Source of the DNA: Pogostemon cablin
Lineage: Eukaryota; Streptophyta; Magnoliopsida; Lamiales; Lamiaceae
NCBI GenBank assembly: GCA_023678885.1
Contig: CM042955.1
Location: forward strand, 23,261,835-23,325,834
Direction of reading: 5' to 3'
Length of the DNA: 64,000 bases
The notes under the pieces were generated by a model. That model ran no database searches, had not been told where the DNA came from, and saw only the letters and a list, made by a program, of their open reading frames with translations. This document shows, in pieces, positions 35,731-46,277 of this stretch (positions within the stretch are counted from its first letter, which is position 1; every line of letters begins with the position of its first letter). The position numbers and the translations under genes are program-made.

Positions 35731-36108
35731 TTGGTTCGACCTCGGTTCGAGCTGCTGAACAGGTCAAACCATGACTGACGAGGTCGAACCACCCTTCCGG
35801 ATAGGTTCTTCTTCAAGTTCGACTTGGGTTCGACCTGCTGGAACAGGTCGTACCGTAAGGCTTCAGGTCGAACCAACCTTCTGTAAGTTTTAGGACACCA
35901 GTTCGACCTTGGTTCGACTTGTTGAACTGGTCGAACCAAGAACGTCGTGGTCGAACCAAACTTCAGAAATTTTACTAGCAATGGTTCAACCTTGGTTCGA
36001 CCTGTTGAATCAGGTCGAACCACCTCACTGGATAATTTTTCAACATGGTTCGACTTCTTCCACTGGGTTCAACCTCCTGTCACAGGTCGAACCATCCCTT
36101 TGCTTGGT
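35731..36108 (-). repeat. GGTTCGACC/GGTCGAACC block after integrase, derivative 2
   Basis: About ten exact and several variant units, arranged as closely spaced inverted pairs with 9- or 10-base spacers, at the same place relative to the ORF as in the full element (50650-51060). Confidence 0.8.
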
Positions 36109-36615
36109 CAAACCGACCCCGTGAAGCTCCAAAATCAAGTTTTCTTCATTCCCTACACACTTCAAACTTCAAAACAAATCATTAGGTACCAAATAAAGCA
36201 CAACTTCATCAAAAATAGCTTCTTAAACATAATATTTATGAGTAACTCCGTATAAAATATAACCAAACACCACCGAACATTAGGCAAGTTGTAAAAAATC
36301 GATATACCAAAACCAGTTAAAATTTAAAATATGCCGCAAAAACCAACTCCCCTAACAAACGCTACAAAGAAAAGATTATATATCCGGTGGTTATTGAGGT
36401 AAGTACATAACACCCCCCAAACTTAGTAGAAACTATAAGTGAAACTAAGTTTGCAAAGAGATGTAATTGCCGAAAAGTAAGCACGTTCAATATAAAAATT
36501 TCTTACTCACACTAAAGAAATAAAGCAAAAAACGGAGGGAAAGCCCCCAACAAGCGCTCATTTTTAATGTCGGAGAGTCACGACGGTACCAACTCAGATC
36601 AAGGTATCTTCAAAA
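36109..36615 (-). other. Athila spacer between the motif block and the integrase end
   Basis: Reverse complement of about 50160-50620, including the phrase gtcggagagtcacgacggtacc and the last codons of integrase (…gaagataccttg). It ends abruptly at 36615, where the deletion has removed the rest of integrase and everything up to the LTR. Confidence 0.65.
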
Positions 36616-36896
36616 ACAGGTCGAACCATCTCCTGCAAGCTTCGTGATGCTGGTTCGACCTGTATGAGAGGTCGAACCCTACTCTCTCCTTGGCGGTTTG
36701 CATGGCTTCGACTTCGTCTCTTCAATTCTTGACACTTATGCTCCAATTTTGCTAGTAAAACCACTCAAACAACTCCACTAACACCTGATTCATGCTAATT
36801 CACAATATGTATAGGTTTTCCACCTATTTTCACCTTTAAACTCTCCAAAACTAGCACAAAACATAATGCTAAACTTGTGAATTTACACACTCATCA
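36616..36896 (-). repeat. Athila LTR3 fragment (about 280 bp)
   Basis: Only the TGATGAGTG end of a third LTR, with four motif units, ending cacactcatca. The join to the integrase tail at 36615-36616 (ttcaaaa/acaggtcgaacc) is the second deletion junction. The flank after it reads tggtg. Confidence 0.75.
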
Positions 36897-37695
36897 TGGT
36901 GGTGCTGTTTGGGGATGGGTCCTAAAAAGAAAAAGATCTTGAAAATCTTAGGAATAAGAAAAAAGATCTGATTATTCCCATAAAAGAAAAATATAATAAT
37001 TCCTTTTTTTCCTTCAATTTAACGATATCTGTTAGCTGACCAATGGCTGGGACTATGACTGCAACTTTTAGGACTTGTTCATAGGTATGGGACTATTTTT
37101 TAATGTCATCAATTCTTTTGGGACCAAAAATAAAATTTTCCCCATTTTAAATCCATAAAGCCTAATGGATGAACACTCATCTCAAAGCTTAAACTTTTGG
37201 AGAAAAATATCATCTAATATTTAAACAGATCAAATTCTAATATCTTTTAACATTAATCAGATCACACTCTAACACAATCCAATTATATGAGAATAAGAGT
37301 ACGTCCATGTATACCATTTAATATTATTTAATATTTAATCAGATCACACAATCCAGTTATATGGGATCCCTGTATACATAGATAAGTGGATATTGCGTTA
37401 ATTTAATCTAATTTTATCTGACTTTTAGAGAAATTTTAATTAACATAATGCAATATTAAAAGTTGCGAGATTTTTTTTAATTTCGTAGTACAATGTGTAA
37501 TAAAATAGAAATGCAAATACCTCTCATAAATCCGATTTACATAACTTAGTATATAAATCCGGGTCTTTTCTTACCCTAAACCTTGTGGACCCCCTTCGAT
37601 TCTATTCCTATTATATCTTATATATTGTTAGGAATTTAAATTAAATGTGTGGTTCACAGAAACTAACTCAAGTAAAAAAGTGTGTAAATTTATTA
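36897..37695. other. Non-coding spacer, nothing recognised
   Basis: AT-rich single-copy-looking DNA without a coding pattern. A short internal repeat (taatatttaaacagatcaaattctaa / taatcagatcacactctaacacaatcca / taatcagatcacacaatcca) lies at 37215-37350. Confidence 0.4.
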
Positions 37696-37767
37696 CTCCC
37701 TCTGTCCCAGGTATTTTCACCTATTTGTACGGGTACTAAAATTAAGACGTGTTATTTTTTTAATATA

Positions 37768-37972
37768 CTTCCTCCGTCCGCTTCTAATGTATCAATTTTA
37801 CTATTTTTTGTGTCCACTTCAAAGGTATCAATTTTTCCTGTTTAGTAAAAAAGTACACAATATGGCCCACCACTTCCCTCTAATACAACTACCCACTTTA
37901 CATATAATAATAATACTCCTTAATCCACATACAAAAAAAGCAAATGGATACCTCAGAACCGAACGAAGGGAG
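37768..37972. mobile_element. Second Stowaway-type MITE nested in the first (about 205 bp)
   Basis: Starts CTTCCTCCGTCCGCTTCTAA and ends cgaacgaagggag, with TA before the left end at 37766-37767. The interior atatggcccaccacttccc is shared with 58912-59072 and 61984-62118. Confidence 0.65.
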
Positions 37973-38170
37973 TTTAAGGTAAGAAAAAGTAGGAATAAAT
38001 TAGTAATTTAAAAATAAAAAGTAAATAAAGTTGTTGGGAATGATGAATAAAATGTAAAAAAAATATATAAAGTTGTTGGGATTTTAAAAATTAGATAATA
38101 AAATATTATGTATTTTTACCATTAATGGAATGGATAAAAATACGTGGGACTGCCCAAAATAAAAAGTGGG

Positions 38171-38620
38171 TATACGTCAATGGTTCAATATCAAATACAC
38201 AGGGCAAGAAAATACACTGTTGGAGTATTTTATTCATCACAGTGAGAAGGTGTTCTTGCAAAAAAAGTGGCCTATGAGAATTAGTATGGCATGCTGTAGT
38301 ATGGCAAATATGGAGGACAAGAAATGGTTAAGTTTTCAATGGAGGGAATATCGACTACGAAAATATAGTGATGAAGATCAAAATCAATACATGGCTTTCG
38401 ATTAAATATAAATATCGCATAACGTCAGGATATACTTTCAGTGAATGGTTGAGAGAACCCCAAACATGCATTAGTCTGTGAAGAATGTGCGAAGATTTAT
38501 AGTTTTGCTGCTTTATTGGTAAGTTATTTGTCGACTTTAATTTGTAATATTTTACTCATTTGAATTAGAGAACCTCTAATGTTCTGCTCACATTAATAAA
38601 AATTTTTGGCTTATTAAAAA
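38171..38620 (+). pseudogene. 3' end of a LINE: ORF2 C-terminus and A-rich tail
   Basis: The plus strand ending at the TGA at 38479-38481 reads VWHAVVWQIWRTRNG, one stop, then KINTWLSIKYKYRITSGY and SEWLREPQTCISL. This is the usual C-terminal phrase of plant L1-like ORF2 after the RT. About 140 bases of 3' untranslated DNA end in ttattaaaaaaaa. The flanks aaaagtggg (38162-38170) and aaacgtggg (38621-38629) look like an imperfect target-site duplication, and the host MITE continues on the far side. It is a 5'-truncated copy, as expected for LINEs. Confidence 0.65.
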
Positions 38621-38880
38621 AAACGTGGGAAGGAAGGAGTATTTTTTGTTAGTCTAAATGTCTAATAATAAAAAAAATTGTATAACTTATTATTTTTGTT
38701 AGACTCTCAGAGAAATGTGAGACTACTCTCATTCACTACCCACAACAACCCAACCCAATAATATAATATTTATTTCTCTCTCATCCACATATACAACCTA
38801 CAACCCAACTTGACCTCAACTTTTTTATACTCCATCAACAACCCAACTCAACCTACCTTTTAAATAAAATATTCATTTCT

Positions 38881-38881
<1 letters not shown>

Positions 38882-38968
<87 letters not shown>
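38882..38968. repeat. (TA)n microsatellite
   Basis: More than 40 consecutive TA dinucleotides just left of the Harbinger transposase remnant. Confidence 0.95.
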
Positions 38969-38971
<3 letters not shown>

Positions 38972-39239
38972 ATTATAATTAAATTATTTATTATCATTTT
39001 AGATTTTTTAATATCTATATTAAAAAATAAAATAATCTTATAGTATATTGAAAAAATATTTAATTCCGTAATTAAAGTAAAAGAATTCTCTTGAAAACAC
39101 ACAAAATAACAATATTAAAATTGCAATAATCATATAAAAATTACAAAATTGAGATACAAAAAAAATAAAAAGTTGCATGAAATATAAAATCATAAAAATA
39201 AAAGGTACAAATCATTACAATCAATTGTCAATACCGAAT

Positions 39240-40598
39240 TTTGTCATATATGCTCAATCAAGTCATTCTTAAGAGCATCATGAGCTTCTCTATTGCGAAG
39301 TTGTGCCCTATTAGTCATATAAGTGGACAAGCTTGCAATGCGTATGGTAAAGTATGGCAAATTGTGATCATCTACATCATGTACTCCACTTGGGCTTTCT
39401 TGTCGGTTTAGAGGCCTATCCCTAATAAATTTGCTGGGATCATAATAGTTTTGATATGTATGTCGCTCATCCTTTACAATCATATTGTGCATAATGATAC
39501 AAGCCATCATAATTTTACCTATCTGAAGCTTATCCCAAATAAGACATGGGCGTCTAAGAAATGCGAAACAAGCTTGTAGAACTCCAAATGCGAGCTCTAT
39601 ATCTTTTCTCACAGCCTCTTGGTGTTGAGCAAACAACTTATGTTTTTAGAGTTGTGGAGCAGAAATTGACTTAACAAATACAGCCCATGAAGGATATATG
39701 TCATCAGTAAGATAATATGCTCTTTAAAATTCGTGGCCATTCACAACATAATTGACTCTTGGTGCTTGACCCTCTAACACATCATTAAAAATTGGAGAAT
39801 GATGGAGTACATTAATATTATTGCACGTACCTAGTGTTCCAAAGAATGCATACCATATCCATAATTCATATGATGCAACAGCTTCTAAAATGATTGTTGG
39901 CTTCCCACTTCTTCCTGCATATTGTCCAGCCCATGCAGTTGGACAATTTTTTCATTCCCAATGCATGCAATCAATACTACCTATCATGTCTGGGAATCCA
40001 CGTTGTTCCCCGACGTAGAGTAATCTAGACAAATCTTGTTCATTAGGCCTTCTAAAATACTCATCACCGAAATAAGAAATAACGACATCTACAAATTTTA
40101 TGAGAGCTTCCCTTGCCACAGTTGCACTCATTATCAAGTATTCATCAACAACATCAGTTGATGTACCATACACAAACACCCTCATAGCTCCAGTATATTT
40201 TTGTAATGTTGAAATCCCTTGTCTACCTATGGCATCAAGTCTTTGTTGAAAATATTCATCATTGGAAGCAACAGCCTCCACTATAAGAAGAAACAATGAT
40301 TTTTCATGCGAAACCTGCATCGAAAAACTTCAGGAGGATAGGTTGGTCTGTCAAAAAAATAGTCATTCATTAAATGCTCCTCACCAAGTTCACGTTCTCT
40401 ATCAATATATCGTCGTTTAGCTCTAGGAGTGTGATTTTTCACAATCATATTAGGATTGTTTAAGATCACATCCTCAATCATCTTATCAATGTGATGATTG
40501 CTTTCAATAACTCGATTTTCCCATTCATCAAATTCTGGAAAATTAATAGAACCAGAACTTGAATCTGAATCTACAAATGAATTTTCATTGAAAGACAT
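39240..40598 (-). pseudogene. PIF/Harbinger transposase (DDE_Tnp_4, HARBI1/ALP1-like), with nonsense changes
   Basis: The N-terminus (40281-40598) is acidic and then has PRAKRRYIDRERELGEEHLMNDYF, the usual lead-in of plant Harbinger transposases. The middle (39952-40320) has the DNA-binding helices and the first catalytic aspartate in GFPDMIGSIDCMHWE. The second falls in YYLTDDIYPSW (about 39720) and the glutamate in KDIELAFGVLQ (about 39590), so all three positions of the DDE triad are there. At least three nonsense codons (after HWE near 39950, before RAYYL near 39725, before KHKLFAQHQ near 39640) and a frame change near 40300 inactivate it. It would cut and move the element with the help of ORF1. 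Length is close to the family norm of about 400 residues. Confidence 0.85.
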
Positions 40599-40968
40599 TT
40601 TTGCAGTTGACTAAAAAATTAATTTATGTGTAAGTTATAAATAAATACAACAAGTATATATAGGAAAAGCTATAAAAAAAATTCTTGTATATGAATGTGA
40701 ATGATAAAGCATGTGATAAAGAGAATGGCAAAAATTATATGACAAGCATGTGATAAAGTGAATGACAAGCATCTGATAAAGTAAGGAATTGACAAGCATG
40801 ATAACGCAAATACACGTGAGAGACAAAAGTTGACAAGTCAATTACTTAATTAAAATTACATGACATTAACTAGAAGGCTTACAATACATTTAATTAAAAT
40901 ACATTAATTAAAATGTGATACCGAAAGTACATGATAGTAAGACAAATCTATTGACCAAATACAATTGT
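40599..40968. other. Spacer upstream of the Harbinger transposase
   Basis: About 370 bases of non-coding DNA between the transposase start and the LTR-like insertion. It contains three near-direct repeats of the phrase gacaagcatgtgataaagtgaatg (40690-40800). It is probably the native region between the two Harbinger ORFs. Confidence 0.4.
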
Positions 40969-42312
40969 CATTATGATAGGATGTCGCCGTCCTATCAAAA
41001 TAAAATTTAATTCCGACTCATATTAATACTTAGTATAGCAACAAGTACTGGTTGAACCCAAGAGAATATAATGAAATTTAAATTAAATTCAAGTGTTGCA
41101 GACAAATAAATAAATAGAGGGGGGTTTTGATTGTGAAAAATCATAAATTACGCGAATAATAAATTAACTCAATATTTTTAATAATCAAGTATACGAAAAT
41201 TGATATTTAAATTAATCAAGTGATGAAAACCTAGTTTAGGATAATGATCCCCTCCCGTTTACTAAATTAATTAATTACAGGAATTAAACATCTAGCCTAA
41301 TGCGCAAACTCAAATCCCTATATTGACGGCAAGACCAATCAATCCGAATGTTCTTAAGTTTATCAATTAGGGTACGACCACTAAGTTGAACTATCTATGA
41401 GTGACCCTATAGATTCGAACTCATAAACGCATTAAAACTCTAAACATAGTAATACTAGGCTACGAAATCCGGCTAGGTATCATACAACTTAGATTCTATT
41501 ACACCTAGAGGGAATAATCTCTATTTTAATCCAATTCCTACAACAATTATAGATTGTAGTTCATGGAATAACATTCAGCAGTTAAATAATTAAATAGTTG
41601 ATCGGGCTAAAATAATTATTAAACAGCAATTAAGAACATCAAAGCATGTAATAAAATAAATTAGTATAAAAGTTTCAATAATAAAATTCTTAATAATTAA
41701 CTAACATTCAACGGGAGGTTCACGAATCTTAAACTAGAAAAGGGGAATAGCCTTGCATGTTCATAGCAAAAACAAAATTAAAATATAATAATAAAACCAG
41801 GATGACGATTGTGATCTTGAACGTCACTTCAAATCTGCCTTGGAGGATGGAACCGATGCTTCATGCCAATTCTCCCTTTTTTTCTGCTCACGGTAATTCA
41901 CATTAATTCCCCTGCCAAAACCGTGTATATCCCTTGTGTAGCAGCCCAAAAATAAATTATATCCACCCCTTCTTTTGCTTGATCTCTTTCCTAATTTATT
42001 TCTTCCAAAAATATCTCAAGATCTCTTCTTTTCATATCTTTTCTTCCACAGGATATGGGTCTGATCTTGGAGTGATTTAATCGCTGGAACGTTAAAAAAT
42101 ATGTGAAAATATCTCCAGCTGCACTTTCCTTATTTATGCTGAATTTTCGTAGGCCTTCACTGACAGCAACGAATTTTCTTCACAAAACAGCCTGTTTCCA
42201 TATCAATTATAACATCAAAGCTCTAATTAACCAAAGACAAGATAAGTCAATTTAGCACCCAAATTAGCACATAAGTCAATCAAATAAACATAAATTCAAG
42301 CAAACAATTGTG
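40969..42312 (-). repeat. Solo-LTR-like segment (about 1.34 kb) inside the Harbinger element
   Basis: Read on the minus strand it starts TGTTTGCTTGAATTTATG and ends with a LTR-end-like phrase (ctcttgggttcaaccagtacttg) and an inverted hairpin tgataggacggcgacatcctatca. The flanks share acaattgt on both sides (left 40962-40969, right about 42308-42315), which fits a target duplication, although the exact end bases are ambiguous. No internal coding part is seen. Confidence 0.5.
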
Positions 42313-42323
42313 TTAAAATATGA

Positions 42324-42328
42324 CTTAT
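42324..42328. repeat. Target-site duplication, left (CTTAT)
   Basis: Identical to 56389-56393 and directly adjacent to the TG of the 5' LTR. Confidence 0.9.
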
Positions 42329-42544
42329 TGATGAGTGTGTAAATTCACAAGTTTAGCATCATGTTTTGTGCTAGTTTTGGAGAGTTTTGAAGGTGAAATA
42401 GGTGGAAAACCTATATATATTGTAAACAAGCATGAATCAGGTGTTAGTGGAGATATTTGAGTGGTTTTGATAGAGAAATCGAAGTAAAGTGCTAAGAATC
42501 GAAGAGACGGAGTCAAAACCATGCTAACCGCCCAAGAATCGGAG

Positions 42545-42890
42545 GGTTCGACCTGGATGGAAGAGGGTTCGACCTCTCCATCAGGTCGAACCAGCATCGC
42601 GGAAGCCACAAAGTGAGGTTCGACCACGACATGTGGGGTTCGACCTGTCCATCAGGTCGAACCAATGTCGAACCAGTCCGCGAATGAGAGGGTTCGACCA
42701 CGACGCACGGGTTCGACGTGCCAGTTGGTCGGATCGAAAGAAGAAGTTGTCCAGTGGTGCGGTTCGACCAGGGGAGAAGTGGTTCGACCTGTACCAAATG
42801 TCGAACCAGGTGCGGAAGTTGTCCAGTAGCATGGTTCAACCTATGGTTCGACCTGCGGTTTATGGTTCGACCAGCGTGCTGAGGTCGAAC
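42545..42890. repeat. GGTTCGACC/GGTCGAACC block in the 5' LTR
   Basis: I count 9 exact forward and 3 exact reverse 9-mers, plus one-base variants. Around 42617-42672 four units follow as forward, forward, reverse, reverse variant, with 9 bases between the middle two. That stretch can be read in one frame as RFDH...GST...GRT.VEP, as in gag, although the LTR is not coding. It lies just upstream of the TATA-like site. Confidence 0.9.
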
Positions 42891-42969
42891 CGTCATGCGG
42901 AAACTTACCTTATCCGGATTTTCGAGGCCTAAACGCGTGAGATCACTTGAAAAGCCCATTCCAAGCCCT

Positions 42970-42988
42970 AAAGACGTGATTACAAGTA
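42970..42988 (+). promoter_or_regulatory. TATA-like site of the Athila 5' LTR
   Basis: The sequence acaagtataaaaggagg, with TATAAAA, stands about 1.1 kb before the gag ATG and downstream of the motif block. It is repeated in the 3' LTR at about 55383. No other good TATA box is seen in the LTR. Confidence 0.5.
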
Positions 42989-43989
42989 TAAAAGGAGGGT
43001 CATACAGTCCAGAGAAAGAGCTTTTTGATCGAAGACACAAAGAGGAAATCGTAGAGTTGGAGAGGAGACGGAGTTCCACCATCCGGGGGCTGTGACAGAG
43101 GTTTCCTGGAGGTTCAAGTAAGAGTAGCCTATCTAACCATGATTGTTCTTAGATCAATCATGGGCTAGAGCCGCTTCGGTAGTTCTAGGGTTATGAAGGT
43201 TTCATGAATTGATTCATATTTCATGTGTATACTCCGTACAACACTACTTGTGGTATATTTTGTATAAGATTGTGCTATTTTAATCCATACTCATAGTTGT
43301 TTTGTGCATCAATATTCGTTATGTAGAGTCTGAATACATAACATGTCTATTGATTGAGTGCGTTCACTAAGGAGCAGGGTTTATAGTTATAATTCTAAGT
43401 GAAGGGATTCCGAAGTCTTATTAGAACTATCTTCTATGAATACTTGTTAATTGAATCATATTCGGGTTAATAAGTAGGATAAAGAGTATAACTTTATAGT
43501 ACCTATAAAGGGAGATCAAATCGGGTTAGAGTACTAAGTGCACGGGAAATAATTGATTATGATAGTACCTAGAAAGGGGGGTAAAATATACGTCTTGCTC
43601 CAAGGATACACACACGTGATACATGCATGTTTACTTGTGTCTATAGAGTAGATATGCATGGCTTAGTGATGCGTCCATATTCCACAAGGCAGAGTCGGAC
43701 ATTGACACACGAAAGTATGAATTAACAAGTGAAACTGGATGACCTGACGAACTACCTATCATCTTACTTGATCACAACCTATTATCTTTTCTTTTGTTCT
43801 TTCAATTACTAGTTCATACCAAATTCTACTACTTTATTTCCAAGATAATCTTAATTTACTAGATAACAATTGAATTGATATTTAACCGTCCTTTGGGTTC
43901 GATAATGACTTGGTCACTTTCGTAACTACAATTGATTTCTTCAAACTTGGGGATTTAATTGCGTGTTGAGAAATACGACACAAGTCAAA

Positions 43990-44008
43990 TGGCATCGTTG
44001 CCGGGGAC
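43990..44008 (+). promoter_or_regulatory. Primer-binding site of the Athila element
   Basis: TGGCATCGTTGCCGGGGAC begins two bases after the LTR. It agrees with the tRNA-Asp type site of plant Ty3/gypsy elements (TGGCGCCGTTGCCGGGGA) except for the T in place of G or C near base 6 and neighbouring changes. Confidence 0.8.
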
Positions 44009-44093
44009 GGCTTAAAATATCTTTTTGTTATTTCTAGTTAATTAGGATTATCCTTCTTGTTTTACTGTTTTCTCTTTTATTCTTTTCAGGTGT

Positions 44094-46277
44094 ATGCTCA
44101 CGCGATCAAAGAAAGGTGAATTAGAATCATACAATCCCGAGATCGGAGCGTCTTCCAAAAAGAAGAAGAAGAAGAGTAAGAACAAGACCATAGATCCAAC
44201 TAAAGCTCTGAATTTTGGAGTTGAAGTTGACGAACCGAACTCGAAAGCAACTGAAACTGTAGTTGATCCAAACGCAGCAACAGAGGAAGTTGACATGGCC
44301 AACGACAGGGGCAATCCAGATAATCTGGCCATCCGTGAAGTCTTCAAGAATAACGGGGCTGGACATTTAGGGCTTCTAGGAGCGAGGGTGGCTAATGCTG
44401 ATTTCGATCTTCACCCCGCTCTTATTAGCATGATAGATAGGAACTCTTTTTCAGGAGGTTCTTTCGAGGATCCGCAGCAGCATCTGAACAAGTTCTTGGG
44501 ATATGCGAGTACTCAAAAAGATGCAGGAACACATGAAGATGCACGGAAGATCCTCTTGTTCAAATTCTTGCTTACTGAAAAGGCGAGAGATTGGTACGAT
44601 ACTTTAAATGCAGCTGAGTGCACCACTTGGGAGCAATTGAAGTTAAGGTTCTTAGAGAGATACATGCCACCTTCAAAGGTGTTTAAGATGAAGCAAGACA
44701 TTAACCAATTTGCTATCGGTGGGGGAGAGAAATTTCATGAGGCTTGGGACAGATTCAAGGACATGCTTCGTAGGTGTCCTCAACATGGGCTATCTAAAGC
44801 TCAATACATCAGTATATTCTACAATGGATTAGACTGTGATTCACGAGTGTTATTGGATGCTTCTTCTAATGGAGCATTGCTTACAAAGTCATCCGTAGAA
44901 GCCAAGAAGTTGTTTGAAGATATTTCGATGAATTCGAGGGACTGGCCAACTGATCGTGTTAGAGGTACGTATGTCCTTGGTAAGGTAGCTCAGGTTGAAC
45001 ATTCAATGGTGAAGACAAGTAGAGAAGATGAGATCGTCTCTAGCCTGTCCAATATCAACAAGTTACTTGAATCCCAACAGAAGCAAATCAGTGATTTATC
45101 TCAGCGAGTACCAATCGTACAGCAGGAATTTATTAACGAAGGAACAATCCAAGAGGAGTTGGAGGAGGCTAACTATGCCATGGGTCAAAGTATTCAAGGA
45201 ACTAGGTACCCCGATCAAGGAAACCGGAACTACCAAGGTAATTATAGGGGAAACTTTATCAATCGTGGTGGTTATCAACAACAGCCTAGGAGGCCGGAGT
45301 TCTCATGGAGCAACCCGAATAATGCAATGCAATCTCCGAAGGGTGTTGATCCGGGCGCCAAGGTAGAAGAAGGGAAACCTGGGTTTGAGGATACGGTGAA
45401 CATGTATATGGCGAATAATGATGAAAGAGTGAACCGCCTTGAAGCTAAACTTGAGAAGAAGATTGATGAACATCATAAGGATTTGTCCACTCAAGTTAGA
45501 GATCTCACGATGATGATGGAAAAAATTGCAGAGAATGTGAATACGTTGACTCAATCCGTGGAGAAAGGGAAGTTTCCGTCTCAGAGTATTGAGAATCTAA
45601 GGTCCTGCAACGCCATCACATTGAGGTCTGGAACGCAGTACGAGGGGTCCATGAAGCCGGAATCGAATGAAAACATGTTTAGGGCAAGATTCGGCCTTGG
45701 TTCGACCAGCACTGAAGGTCGAACCACGCAGGACAGGTCGAACCATGGCTCTGGACACGATCCGGAGATGATGCAGCCAGGGTTCGACCAACATATTCAT
45801 GGTTCGACCAATCACACAGGTCGAACCCTGGTCGAACCTTACCATCCGGAGCACTCTGTTTTTCTGAAAGATCAGTTCAACCAGGACAAACATGGTTCGA
45901 CCTATACATATGGTCGAACCCTGGTCGAACCTCACACCTTGGAGCACCCTATTTTGAAGCATCAACGATTCGACCACGACGAAAATGGTTCAACCATGCC
46001 GTCAAGTCGAACCTATGCCGAACCGGAAGGAGAAAGGAGTACAGTAGGGAAGTTCGATCACAAGAGAAGTGGTTCGACCTATCATCCAGGTCGAACCGAA
46101 GTCGAACCACAGGCCGAGAATGAAATTATACTTCCAGACGGACGGTTCGACCACTACACACCTGGTTCGACCTGTTCTTCAGGTCGAACCTTGGTCGAAC
46201 CCATCAACAAACTGCCTGTTGCTACTCCAAATGCTCGTGTTGATGTTGATGCTACTCCAGTGGTTAGAAATGAGTAA
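44094..46277 (+). pseudogene. gag: Athila gag and gag-protease linker
   Basis: The ATG at 44094 follows a splice-acceptor-like tract (ttattcttttcag). The leader is basic (KKKKKKSKNK near residue 25). The capsid core, residues about 110-260, has KARDWYDTLNAAECTTWEQ and EKFHEAWDRFKDMLRRCPQHG, the Retrotrans_gag pattern of Athila. A helical, possibly coiled-coil part follows (NNDERVNRLEAKLEKKIDEH, about residue 440), then AITLRSGTQY and a repeat domain of six modules (residues about 530-705). A TAA at 46275-46277 interrupts a frame that otherwise continues into protease, so gag and pol were one polyprotein. No CCHC knuckle is seen. Gag would build the particle. Confidence 0.88.
45690..46205 (+). 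repeat. Six-module coding repeat built from GGTTCGACC/GGTCGAACC units
   Basis: Seven exact forward and nine exact reverse 9-mers, plus variants. Each module of about 30 residues follows the pattern [RKQ]F[DN][HQ]-x(3-4)-GST-x4-[GS]RT-x-VEP. The 9-mers supply F-D, GST, GRT and VEP in turn. The spacer between the inner forward and reverse unit is nine bases in all six modules, which keeps the frame. The domain lies between gag and protease and has no relation to any domain I know. Confidence 0.85.

Larger units (their letters stand above)
23748..36896 (-). mobile_element. Athila-lineage Ty3/gypsy deletion derivatives in tandem, minus strand
   Basis: The order on the plus strand is LTR1 (23748-25449), 3' internal part with the post-integrase ORF, LTR2 (about 29150-30824), a second 3' internal part with the same ORF, the end of integrase, then the first 280 bp of a third LTR (36616-36896). 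Both internal parts lack primer-binding site, gag, protease and RT. Possible target duplication: CGGTG before LTR1 and TGGTG after the LTR3 fragment, 4 of 5 matching. The arrangement fits unequal recombination between LTRs followed by deletion, or one element inside another; I cannot separate these by eye. Confidence 0.7.
37696..38639. mobile_element. Stowaway-type MITE carrying two nested insertions
   Basis: Starts CTCCCTCTGTCCCAGGTATT (TA at 37694-37695) and ends gtgggaaggaaggag (TA at 38640-38641). Without its insertions it is an inverted relative of 60615-60860, matching along most of its length (for example the phrase agtaaataaagttgttggga). Nested inside are a second MITE (37768-37972) and a LINE 3' end (about 38171-38620). 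Confidence 0.7.
42329..43987 (+). repeat. Athila 5' LTR (1659 bp)
   Basis: Starts TGATGAGTGTG and ends CACAAGTCA. A block of motif units occupies 42545-42890. Downstream a TATA-like ttacaagtataaaagg (42970-42985) is followed by a leader containing the phrase ccgtacaacactacttg. The TATA-like site on the plus strand suits transcription towards gag. Confidence 0.9.

Noticed and set aside
38860..39102. 80-codon frame across the TA microsatellite
   Set aside because: Its product is mostly an alternating I-Y run from the dinucleotide repeat.
42325..43082. Several overlapping open frames in the LTR blocks (also 54666-55482 and 24741-25317)
   Set aside because: They result from the GGTTCGACC repeats, which are free of stops in several frames; the segment is LTR by its ends and its duplicate.
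45690..46205. tRNA genes suggested by GGTTCGA units
   Set aside because: No A box, acceptor stem or anticodon arm is found around any unit, and the units pair with each other instead.
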